From: Planctomycetota bacterium | GTDB lineage: Bacteria; Planctomycetota; Planctomycetia; Pirellulales; PALSA-1355 | Reading direction: 5' to 3' | DNA: 64,000 nucleotides | Assembly: GCA_003389325.1 (NCBI GenBank) | Contig: QQVE01000059.1 | Coordinates: 85,120-149,119 of the forward strand | In this document: piece by piece, positions 52,509-60,920 of the stretch | Layout of the letters: each line of letters begins with the position of its first letter | How positions within the stretch are numbered: the first letter of the stretch is position 1 | Notes under the pieces: generated by a model | Seen by the model: only the letters and a program-made list of their open reading frames with translations | Databases searched by the model: none | What the model was told of the DNA's origin: nothing | Translations under genes and position numbers: made by a program

Positions 52509-52665
52509 GCTGGCTGCCAGAGGTGCTCAGAATCCCGAATGCCCAAGACCGTTTATTCTGGGAGTCGGCCCCCTGACTGGCAAGCGAGAAACGTGTGTGC
52601 ACCCGCGCGGGCTATTCCGCACGGGGCCCCTGCCCTTCGGCGGCCGGATGTCGCGACCTAGGGTC

Positions 52666-55600
52666 CTAGTGGTTGAACAGGAACGCCGGGCTGTTGATCA
52701 GGGCCCAGGCCAGGTCCTGGGCGCCGGTGAGCCGTACGTTCTTCTGCTGGTTGGCGGCCTTCTCGGCAGCCGTGTGCAACCGGGTCCATTTCTCGTCGAG
52801 CGAGCGGTAGTGCTCTTTCAGCCGGGACTGCTGCTGGGCGTCGCGATCGTCGGGCGCGATGGCCAGGATGCGGGCCACGTCCTCGGGCAGCGTGAACGCG
52901 TCGGCCGCGCCGAGGCTTGCGGTGGCCGACAGGCGAAACTTGCCCAACGTGTGCTTGTCGTCGAACTGCTGATCGAGCGTGACGACCAGCTTCACGGGCC
53001 CTTCCAATGCTTTTTCCAGCTCGAAGATCGCAAAATGGTCCTTGCCGAACTGCGGGGCCACGGCCCAGCCGCTGCCCGGATTGCCGTCGATGGCGCTCGA
53101 GGCAGGGTAGCCGCTCTGCCCGAAGTCCGCCGCGGCCTTCTTGCACTCTAGAGGCGTCTGCTGGTCGGGCTGATCCGCGGGAGCCGTCGTGGCCGTAATC
53201 TCCGAGAGCACGAGGTTGCCGTTGGGGGCTCGCCCCGGTCCGCCGGCCGGTAGCGAGGGATCGGCCAGCAGCTCCAAGCGCAGAGCCGTGACCTTGGGCA
53301 ACTCGGAGTTCACCTGAATCGTATAGGTACCCTTACCGTTGGCACCGCTGGCAACAACGGCGCCATCTTCGCTGGGCGTCAGCGTGGCGTTCATACTCGA
53401 AGCGAGTTCGCCCGGCGCGAGGGTCACCCACTCGGCCGGCTTGTGATTGGTTTCCCACTCGGGCAGGCCGGCATCGAGCTTGGCCTGGTACTCGGCCAAC
53501 TCGACCTTCAGATCCAACACTTCGCCGGCACTGGCGTGCAGCGCGGCGATGCCGGTGGTGATTTCCTCCTCGGTGGCAGGCCGATTCAGGATCCGCATGA
53601 ACAGCTCGTTGACGACTTTCACGTCGTCCGATTCTTTGGCCACGAGTGCCGCAATCGCGTTCTTGGGATCGGCAATGGCGTCGGCGATCGTCGGACCATT
53701 GACCAGCGTCATCACCGGGCCGAGCATCATGCCGCTGGTACGTTCGCACTCGCACGCGCTTTCGCGCGGCGGGCGACCGAAAACCTCGAAGAAGCCGCTG
53801 GGCAGCTTCAGCCCGACGTCGGGCAGTTGCGTGGCGCGATAGCCGGCCGGCACGCCGGGCAGGCGGCTGACCGAGCCCGTGGCCCGATTCAACGCGTCGT
53901 ACAGCACTTCCGCCGGCAGACGGCGTGCGACGGCGTGCGAGAAGTTGATCGTGTCGTCTTCGTTCCACTTGTTGGTTTCAATCGATGCCTGGTACGTGCG
54001 CGACTTGCAGATCAGCCGCATCATGTGCTGCACGTCGAAGCCCGACTCGATGAACTCGTTGGTCAATCGCTCGAGCAGCTCGGGATTCGTGGGCGGGTTG
54101 CCGGCGCGGATGTCGTCGATCGGCTCGATGATTCCGCGGCCAAACAGGTAGCCCCACAGGCGATTGACGTAGCTCCTGGCAAAGTACTGGTTCTCTTTCG
54201 AGGTCACCCAATGGGCCAACTGCTCGCGCCGCGAAACGCTATCACCGGGCGAGTCGGGATGCTCGTAGGGAAACTCCGGGGCCGCGGGCTGGCCCGTGCC
54301 GCCGTGGGTGACTTCGCCCGAGCCGGAATCGAAGATGTCTTCTACCAGCGGCGTGCCGCCCTCGACGGCGGTGCCGCCGATCTGCTTGCCGCCGGCCACG
54401 GGATCGGCCTTGCGCCCGACTTGGGCGAAGTAGGCCGCCAGGTGGAAATACTGCCCCTGGGTCCAGCGCTCGAACGGATGGTCGTGGCACTGGTTGCAGT
54501 TGAACCGCACGCCCAGGAACAACTGCGTCGTGTTTTCCATCAACTCCTGCGGCGTGCGCAGGATCTTGTAGTACGACGCCGGTGGGTTCTCGAGCGTCGA
54601 GCCGCTGGCGGTGAGAATCGAATACACGAACTCGTCGTACGGCATGTTGCTGGCCACGGCCTGCTTGATCCAGCCCCGCAGAGCGAATGCGCCCTCTTCG
54701 CCCAGAAACTTGCGATTCACTTGCAGCAGGTCGGCCCACTTGTTGGTCCACAGCTCGACGTAGTTGCCGCTGCCGACCAGTTGATCGATCAACTCGTCGC
54801 GCTTGACCTGGGTGTCGCGCTCGTCGGCCAGGAAATTTCGCACTTCGTCGGCCGTGGGCGGCAGCCCCGTCAGGTCGAGGTACACACGGCGAATAAACTC
54901 GGCGTCGGTCGTGAGCTTGCTGGGCAGGGACTTGACCCGCTTCAGCTTGTTGTGCACCAGCTCGTCGATGAAGTTGTTCTTGGGTGCTTCCTTCCATTCG
55001 TAGCCGCTGCGGTCGCCCATCACGGTGATGGTCGTGGCCGTATAGGCTCCCTCGAAGCGGGCCAGCACGGGGGCCTCGCCACGGCGAATGACCGTGACCA
55101 GGCCCGCCTTGTCCGGCTCGGCCACTTCGGTGTTGCCGCTCTCGATGAACGCCTCGAGCGTCACGTCGCGCACCGAACCGTCGTTGTACGTTGCCAGTAC
55201 TTTCGTCTGCTGCGTCATGTCCGGCATGGGAACGATCGGATTCTTGGGCAGAATCTCGATCGAGGTGACGCGCGGGCTGTCGAGGTCGAGCTTCAATCCG
55301 CCCGAGATCCAGGCCCGGATCGTTTCGTAGTAGGGCTCACCCGGCTTGGTAAGCACGCCGCCCACGTGCGGGATCACGCCGGCGGGCTTGAGCAGCATCA
55401 GGCTTTGGTCGGGCGCGGCACGGTTGATCCTCCGGCCGGCCACGTCGTCGACCAGGGCCCGGTGGTCGTACAGCGCGTCGTAGCCGCGCAGCGAAAGCTT
55501 GAAGCCGTTCTTGCCGTTAAGCGAGCCGTGGCAGGTGCCGGAGTTGCAGCCCATCTTGGAGAGCACGGGCATCACGTCGCGCACGAAGCTGGGCTGGAAT

Positions 55601-55968
55601 GTTTCGCCCACACCGGCGACCTTGACCGGCACGGCGACGCTCTTGCCGCCCACGGAAAACGCAACTTCGCCCTCGCCGTCGGCCTGCGGACGCACGACCA
55701 GCGTAGGCGAAACCGAGGCGATGTCGTCGGTCACCGTCGACTCGACCATTCGCGTGGCGTCCAGCGTATCGCCGCCGGCAAGCTGGGCCGTGACGATCAC
55801 CTGGGCATAGGCGTACTTGCCCGACAACTCGATTTTCTCGGGGTGCACCGACAACTTGGTGACCTCGGCTCCTGGGGGCAACTGCTCCATCGGTGCCGCC
55901 TGGAGCCGGTTCGCGGAGATCGCCGAGAGCCACACGAGGCAGGCCGCTGCAACCAAAGTACGAATCAT
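52666..55968 (-). CDS. planctomycete DUF1549/DUF1553 protein with cytochrome-like and Ig-like domains
   Basis: 1100 residues from the ATG at 55968; an ATG nine bases upstream is also in frame but sits directly against AAGGA. A signal peptide is followed by an Ig-like (BIG2) domain (about 35-125), a cytochrome-like segment with MGCNSGTCHGS, a second Ig-like domain (about 230-320), DUF1549 (about 330-540, with CNQCHDHPFERW) and DUF1553 (about 590-800, with YVNRLWGYLFGRGI). A beta-rich discoidin-like end follows. The CNSGTCH motif spaces its cysteines by four residues instead of two. The family is probably extracytoplasmic; its function is unknown. Confidence 0.88.
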   Translation of the reverse strand: MIRTLVAAACLVWLSAISANRLQAAPMEQLPPGAEVTKLSVHPEKIELSGKYAYAQVIVTAQLAGGDTLDATRMVESTVTDDIASVSPTLVVRPQADGEGEVAFSVGGKSVAVPVKVAGVGETFQPSFVRDVMPVLSKMGCNSGTCHGSLNGKNGFKLSLRGYDALYDHRALVDDVAGRRINRAAPDQSLMLLKPAGVIPHVGGVLTKPGEPYYETIRAWISGGLKLDLDSPRVTSIEILPKNPIVPMPDMTQQTKVLATYNDGSVRDVTLEAFIESGNTEVAEPDKAGLVTVIRRGEAPVLARFEGAYTATTITVMGDRSGYEWKEAPKNNFIDELVHNKLKRVKSLPSKLTTDAEFIRRVYLDLTGLPPTADEVRNFLADERDTQVKRDELIDQLVGSGNYVELWTNKWADLLQVNRKFLGEEGAFALRGWIKQAVASNMPYDEFVYSILTASGSTLENPPASYYKILRTPQELMENTTQLFLGVRFNCNQCHDHPFERWTQGQYFHLAAYFAQVGRKADPVAGGKQIGGTAVEGGTPLVEDIFDSGSGEVTHGGTGQPAAPEFPYEHPDSPGDSVSRREQLAHWVTSKENQYFARSYVNRLWGYLFGRGIIEPIDDIRAGNPPTNPELLERLTNEFIESGFDVQHMMRLICKSRTYQASIETNKWNEDDTINFSHAVARRLPAEVLYDALNRATGSVSRLPGVPAGYRATQLPDVGLKLPSGFFEVFGRPPRESACECERTSGMMLGPVMTLVNGPTIADAIADPKNAIAALVAKESDDVKVVNELFMRILNRPATEEEITTGIAALHASAGEVLDLKVELAEYQAKLDAGLPEWETNHKPAEWVTLAPGELASSMNATLTPSEDGAVVASGANGKGTYTIQVNSELPKVTALRLELLADPSLPAGGPGRAPNGNLVLSEITATTAPADQPDQQTPLECKKAAADFGQSGYPASSAIDGNPGSGWAVAPQFGKDHFAIFELEKALEGPVKLVVTLDQQFDDKHTLGKFRLSATASLGAADAFTLPEDVARILAIAPDDRDAQQQSRLKEHYRSLDEKWTRLHTAAEKAANQQKNVRLTGAQDLAWALINSPAFLFNH

Positions 55969-56008
55969 ATCTCGCATTTCCTTGTGTCTGCTTTTCTACT
56001 TCCTGTAC

Positions 56009-57439
56009 CTACGGCGTGGCGGCCACCTTCGCCGATCCGAGCGGCACCGGCGAAAACTCCTTGATTAACTCGCCGCTGTCGCTACTGTTCAGCCGCACGA
56101 CCCCATCGAAGCCAACCGAGCCCACGACCTTGCCGTCGGGGCTGAATGCTACGGCGTATACCGGACCCTGCTGGCCGGCGAGCTTGCTGACCAGCTTGCC
56201 GCTTTCGGTTTCGTAGACGCGCACCTCGCCGCCACTATCCAGGCTACTGCACGCCACGAAACGGCTACCGTCGGCGTTGAACTCCACGTCGTACACACGC
56301 CCCGGCATCGCGTCGTACGCCTTGATGAGGTTAAAGTCGTCGCCGATCTTGCGGTCCTTGGTCCGCAACATCTGGTACACCTTCGGCACCCCGTCGGCAC
56401 CACCGCACAACAGTTCATCCTTCGCCGGGTGGCGGTCTACGGCGTTCAGTCCGCCCTTAAGCGCGCCGGGCGTGATGCTCGTGATGTTGTCGACGAAACG
56501 CTCGGTGGCTACTTCGACCAGCTTCATCGAGCGATCGCGGCTCACCGAAATCAGGTAGGTGCCCTCTTTCGAGAACACCGTATCGAGCACCCAGTCATTG
56601 TGAGCGCCCTGGTAGAGCACCTGCTCGCCGGTCGCGGCGTCGACGGCCCGCAACGTATTGTCGGCGCAGCCGAAGGAAATCTTCGTGCCGTCTTCCGACC
56701 AGCGAGCGCCGTAGATCGTGTCGTACGTCACGGCCACCGAATACTTGAGTTCTTTCGCGGCCACGTCCCACACCTGCAACTCGCCCAACCGGCCGGGCGA
56801 GCCCCCGGTGGCGGCCAGCAACTTGCCATCGGGCGAAAAGGCCAGCGACTCAATCCGCTCCGAGCGGCCGACCAGACGCGCGACCAACTCGGATCCGTCG
56901 GCCTGGTGCAACAAAATCTCGTGATAGCCGCTGGTGGCCAACAGCGACCCGTCGGGCGAAAAGTCGATCGCCGTCAGCACGGGCGGCGCCTCGTACTCGG
57001 GCGGGTTCTCGGCGCTGATCGTCTCCCGCACGCTATCGGGCGTGTCGTCTTCGGCGCCTGCGGCGATCCACTGGCGGATGCGCTGCACCTGGTCTTCGTG
57101 CAAAGGCGGCTTGTCCTGGGGCATGGCCGCTTCGCCTTCGACGGGCGTGATCTGCTCAAGGAGGTAACTCTCGTCGGGATTGCCCGGCACGATCGCGGCC
57201 AGCTCGCTCTCGCCCCCTTTGAGCAGCGACTCCATATTGGTCATCACGTAGCCGCCCTGGGCCTTAGCCGGTTGATGGCAGCCCTGGCAGTGCTCTTGAA
57301 ACAGAGGACGCACGTCCTTGAAGTAGCTGACCTTGGCGCCCGGCTCGGCCGGCTGCTCGGGCTCTTCGGCGCGCAGCGTCGTGCCGGCGGCAATTGCGGT
57401 GGAAAGGGCGACGATCGCAAGCGCGAACGGTCGAATCAT
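56009..57439 (-). CDS. WD40-repeat protein with N-terminal planctomycete cytochrome domain
   Basis: 476 residues from the ATG at 57439, which has AGGA eight bases upstream and opens a signal peptide (IRPFALAIVALSTAIAAG). Residues 35-125 are a planctomycete cytochrome c-type domain with the heme motif CQGCHQ. Residues 145-470 form a seven-bladed WD40 propeller, seen in repeats such as AIDFSPDGSLLATSG, SLAFSPDGKLLAATG and AVAFSPDGKVVGSVG. It lies 40 bases upstream of the DUF1549/DUF1553 gene and is the first gene of that operon. Confidence 0.88.
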   Translation of the reverse strand: MIRPFALAIVALSTAIAAGTTLRAEEPEQPAEPGAKVSYFKDVRPLFQEHCQGCHQPAKAQGGYVMTNMESLLKGGESELAAIVPGNPDESYLLEQITPVEGEAAMPQDKPPLHEDQVQRIRQWIAAGAEDDTPDSVRETISAENPPEYEAPPVLTAIDFSPDGSLLATSGYHEILLHQADGSELVARLVGRSERIESLAFSPDGKLLAATGGSPGRLGELQVWDVAAKELKYSVAVTYDTIYGARWSEDGTKISFGCADNTLRAVDAATGEQVLYQGAHNDWVLDTVFSKEGTYLISVSRDRSMKLVEVATERFVDNITSITPGALKGGLNAVDRHPAKDELLCGGADGVPKVYQMLRTKDRKIGDDFNLIKAYDAMPGRVYDVEFNADGSRFVACSSLDSGGEVRVYETESGKLVSKLAGQQGPVYAVAFSPDGKVVGSVGFDGVVRLNSSDSGELIKEFSPVPLGSAKVAATP

Positions 57440-57670
57440 GGCTGGCATCCTGGTCGTGCCGCAGGCTGGAGGTTTGTAGGCGGGCAGGCCCCATCTGGGG
57501 ATCAGGGCCCAACCACCGAATATACACGCCGCGAAAGGTAGGTGGCAAGGAATTTGCCCCCTCGAAAACCGGTCGACGGGCAGCCACTCCCTTACCTTTC
57601 GGCAACCGTGGAACTTATGATGGGCGGAACGTTTCGACCTCTTGCCCACGGCTCTTGAGAAACGCTTGCC

Positions 57671-58828
57671 ATGAAAACGCCTCTGACGCTGCTCTTGTCG
57701 CTCCCCTTGCTGATCCCTGCCGGGGCTGCTTCGGCTGCCGAGCCGCCTCGGGGGTATTCGATTCCCACGATCGATCTGGCCGACGAAAAGGATCGTCAGG
57801 TGGTCGTCGATCGTGAAGAGGGACAATACCTCGGGCATCCCACCACCTGCCTGCTGGAAGACGGCAAGACCATGCTTTGCGTCTATCCCAAGGGACACGG
57901 CCGCGGGGCGATTGTGTACAAGCGCAGCAACGACGGCGGGCTGACCTGGAGCGAGCGGTTGCCGACGCCTGAGAACTGGGCTACGTCGCTTGAAGTGCCC
58001 ACGCTGCATCGCGTCGTCGACGCCGACGGGAACAAGCGGATCATCATGTGGTCGGGGCTCTATCCGGCGCGGCTGGCCGTCAGCGAAGACGACGGACAGA
58101 CCTGGAGCGAACTGAAGCCGGTCGGCGATTGGGGCGGCATTGTCGTGATGGGCTCGGTCGTCAAGCTTGAGCAACCCGGCCACTACCTGGCATTGTTTCA
58201 CGACGACGGGCGCTTTTTCACCTCTGAGAATCGCATGCAAGACCCGGCCGTGATGACGCTGTACAAGACGCTTTCCACCGATGGCGGGCTCACCTGGGGG
58301 GAGCCGGAAGCGATCTTCGCCTCGAGCGACGTGCACCTGTGTGAACCAGGAGCGGTGCGCTCGCCCGATGGCAAGCAACTCGCCGTGCTGTTGCGCGAGA
58401 ACCGCCGCAAGAAAAACTCGCACATCATCTTTTCCGACGACGAGGGAGCCACTTGGACCGAACCTCGCGAAGTGCCGGGATCGCAAACCGGCGACCGCCA
58501 CACGGCCGTGTATGCTCCCGACGGACGGCTGTTCATCAGCTTTCGCGACACGACCCACGAGTCGCCCACCAAGGGCGACTGGGTGGCCTGGGTCGGGCGC
58601 TACGAAGACCTGGTCGAGGGGCGCGAGGGACAGTATCGCGTCCGCCTGAAGGACAATCACAAGGGCGCCGACTGCGCCTATCCGGGCGTCGAGATCCTGC
58701 CCGATGGCACGATTGTCACGACGACGTACGGCCACTGGGAGCCGGGCAAGAAGCCCTATATCGTCAGCGTGAGGCTGACTTTGGATGAAATTGACGCTCG
58801 CGCCGGTGGCGCCGACAAGCAGCCCTAG
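57671..58828 (+). CDS. secreted sialidase-like (BNR-repeat) protein
   Basis: 385 residues with a signal peptide (MKTPLTLLLSLPLLIPAGAA). Four Asp-box motifs of the type SxDxGxTW are visible: SNDGGLTW, SEDDGQTW, STDGGLTW and SDDEGATW, as in six-bladed sialidase propellers. The Arg of the catalytic triad may lie in RHTAVYAPDGRL, but the canonical FRIP motif is not seen, so exo-sialidase activity is uncertain. It could bind or cleave other glycans. A GGAGCC/GGCTCC hairpin follows the stop (58850-58866). Confidence 0.83.
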   Translation: MKTPLTLLLSLPLLIPAGAASAAEPPRGYSIPTIDLADEKDRQVVVDREEGQYLGHPTTCLLEDGKTMLCVYPKGHGRGAIVYKRSNDGGLTWSERLPTPENWATSLEVPTLHRVVDADGNKRIIMWSGLYPARLAVSEDDGQTWSELKPVGDWGGIVVMGSVVKLEQPGHYLALFHDDGRFFTSENRMQDPAVMTLYKTLSTDGGLTWGEPEAIFASSDVHLCEPGAVRSPDGKQLAVLLRENRRKKNSHIIFSDDEGATWTEPREVPGSQTGDRHTAVYAPDGRLFISFRDTTHESPTKGDWVAWVGRYEDLVEGREGQYRVRLKDNHKGADCAYPGVEILPDGTIVTTTYGHWEPGKKPYIVSVRLTLDEIDARAGGADKQP

Positions 58829-58965
58829 ACCGGGTATTCCGTGTTCCAGGGAGCCGTTTCGGCTCCATGCCCCCTCTTGTGACCTGCGGCTTCGAGGCGG
58901 ACCGGGCTCGTCTACGGCTCAAGGCGGGCTATATTTTATCGTTTCGGCGCCCTCGACGGTTCTGT

Positions 58966-60768
58966 ATGCCTCCCTCGGACACCATGAAAGCGACCTCCAG
59001 CGAGCACGTCACCGAACACAAGGAAGGTGGCCTGACGCAACTCCCGGCCACGGCCATCTGCGGCAACGACATCACCTCGTCGTGCCTGTATGTGTCGGCC
59101 CTGACGATCATGACCGCCGGTCGCCTGGCTCCCTTGGTGCTGCTGGTCGTCGCGGGCGTGCTGTACTTGTTCCGCTCGATCTATGCCGAAGTGGTCGGCG
59201 CGCTACCGCTCAACGGCGGTGCCTACAACGCGCTACTGAACACCACGAGCAAGTTTCGCGCTTCGATCGCTGCCTGCCTGACCATCCTTTCGTACATGGC
59301 CACGGCGGTCATCTCGGCCAACGCCGCGATGCACTATGCCGGCGTCTTCCAACCCGGCATGCCCGTGATCGTGGCCACGATCGGCCTGCTGGCCGTGTTC
59401 ATGGTGCTGACGATCATCGGCATCACCGAGTCGTCGAAGGTGGCCATCGCCATTTTCGCCTTCCACTTGACGTCGCTGTCCGTGTTGCTGGTCGTCGGCG
59501 TCGGCTACGTGCTCTTGAACGGGCCGCATACGCTGTGGGCGAACCTGGCGGTGCCCGAGCCGCACGGCATCGGCTATGCCCTGTTCTTCGGCTTTGCCGC
59601 GGCGCTGCTGGGAATCTCGGGTTTTGAAAGCTCGGCCAACTTCGTCGAGGAACAGGCCGAAGGCGTGTTCCCCAAGACCTTGCGCAACATGTGGCTGGCC
59701 GTCGGGTTCTTCAACCCCGCGATGGCTGTGCTGGCCCTCGCCCTAGTGCCGATCGAATACGTCGAACATCACAAGAATGAGTTACTGTCGCACATGGGCT
59801 CCGAGTCGGGCGGCGACTGGCTGGCGTGGCTCATTCGCGTCGATGCCGTGCTGGTGCTCAGCGGTGCCGTGCTCACGAGCTTTGTCGGCGTCAACGGTCT
59901 GGTGCGCCGCATGACGCTCGATCGCTGCCTGCCCCAGTTCCTGCTGAAGACCAATCCCCGCGGCACGACGCACCGCATCATCATCGCCTTCTTCCTGCTT
60001 TCGGTCTCCGTGCTGCTGGTCACGCGCGGCGAGGTCGAGACCCTGGCGGGCGTGTACACGATTTCGTTCCTGGCCGTGATGACCCTGTTCTGCCTGGGCA
60101 ACATTCTGCTGAAGGTGAAGCGCAGCAGCCTGCCGCGGCCGAGCCGCGCGGCCTGGACCACGGTTTTCGTGGCCATGGGCGCCGTAACCGTGGGGCTGAT
60201 CGGCAACGCGCTGGCGATCCCCGAGAGTCCCGAGGTGCAGAGCAACCTCGTCGTGTTTCTCGAGTACTTCGTGCCCGCGATGCTGGTCGTGACCATCATG
60301 CTCACCCGCATCGCGCTGTTGACGGCCCTGCTGTTCGTCGTGCGGGGGGCGATTTCGGCCATGCTGCAGCCGATGCACGGCGTGGCGACCTGGATTCGCA
60401 ACAAGATCGACGACATCAACTCGCAGCAGGTCGTGTTTTTCACGCGAGGCGACAACATCTCGGGCCTCAACAACGCCATGCTCTACGTGCGACACAACGA
60501 GCACACGAACCGGGTCAAGGTGGTCACCGTGGTCAACGACCCCAACGAAGTCCCGCCGCGGTTGAAGACCGATCTGGAGTTCCTCGACGAGGCGTATCCT
60601 GAGATCGACATCGAGTTCGTGGTGCTCGAGGGGCGGTTCGGCCCGGAGTTGGTGCGCGAGTTGTCCGACAAGTGGAGCATTCCCACGAACCTGATGTTCA
60701 TCGGTTCGCCTCGCGGGCATCTGATGTATGGCCTGGCGGAGTTGGGCGGGGTGCGGTTGATTATCTAG
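58966..60768 (+). CDS. APC-superfamily amino-acid permease with soluble C-terminal domain
   Basis: 600 residues from the ATG at 58966; an ATG at 58984 is also possible. About 12 hydrophobic segments span residues 25-475. Family-typical parts are SSCLYVSALTIMTAGRLAP in TM1, ALPLNGGAYNALLNT and GFESSANFVEEQ. The last 125 residues are soluble (from IRNKIDDINSQQVVFFTRGD) and contain a mixed alpha/beta segment, like the cytoplasmic tails of some KUP or APC carriers. The substrate is unknown. Confidence 0.88.
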   Translation: MPPSDTMKATSSEHVTEHKEGGLTQLPATAICGNDITSSCLYVSALTIMTAGRLAPLVLLVVAGVLYLFRSIYAEVVGALPLNGGAYNALLNTTSKFRASIAACLTILSYMATAVISANAAMHYAGVFQPGMPVIVATIGLLAVFMVLTIIGITESSKVAIAIFAFHLTSLSVLLVVGVGYVLLNGPHTLWANLAVPEPHGIGYALFFGFAAALLGISGFESSANFVEEQAEGVFPKTLRNMWLAVGFFNPAMAVLALALVPIEYVEHHKNELLSHMGSESGGDWLAWLIRVDAVLVLSGAVLTSFVGVNGLVRRMTLDRCLPQFLLKTNPRGTTHRIIIAFFLLSVSVLLVTRGEVETLAGVYTISFLAVMTLFCLGNILLKVKRSSLPRPSRAAWTTVFVAMGAVTVGLIGNALAIPESPEVQSNLVVFLEYFVPAMLVVTIMLTRIALLTALLFVVRGAISAMLQPMHGVATWIRNKIDDINSQQVVFFTRGDNISGLNNAMLYVRHNEHTNRVKVVTVVNDPNEVPPRLKTDLEFLDEAYPEIDIEFVVLEGRFGPELVRELSDKWSIPTNLMFIGSPRGHLMYGLAELGGVRLII

Positions 60769-60770
60769 GA

Positions 60771-60828
60771 CGCTTCGATCGAAGCGACTTTCGCACTCTC
60801 CAAAAAAGCGCGAAATTTTTCTCGCGCT
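60771..60828. terminator. two hairpins downstream of the permease gene
   Basis: A 16-bp perfect palindrome CGCTTCGATCGAAGCG (60771-60786) follows the permease stop by two bases and can end or protect its transcript. A second stem, AGCGCGA/TCGCGCT (60807-60828), is preceded by six A; read on the minus strand it is followed by six T, so it is a terminator for minus-strand transcripts, although no minus-strand gene lies nearby. Confidence 0.45.
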
Positions 60829-60920
60829 ACCCCCTTTGGGCCGGCGGACACTGGTAAGATAGCCGCACACCAGGAATGTCGTCGCGGTAGCGACGATCCC
60901 CCCAGCCCCCGAGAACGATC

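Noticed and set aside
53443..56064. An 873-codon open frame on the plus strand opposite the DUF1549/DUF1553 gene
   Set aside because: The minus-strand protein has clear domain motifs. The plus-strand frame shows the same shadow composition as other antisense frames here.
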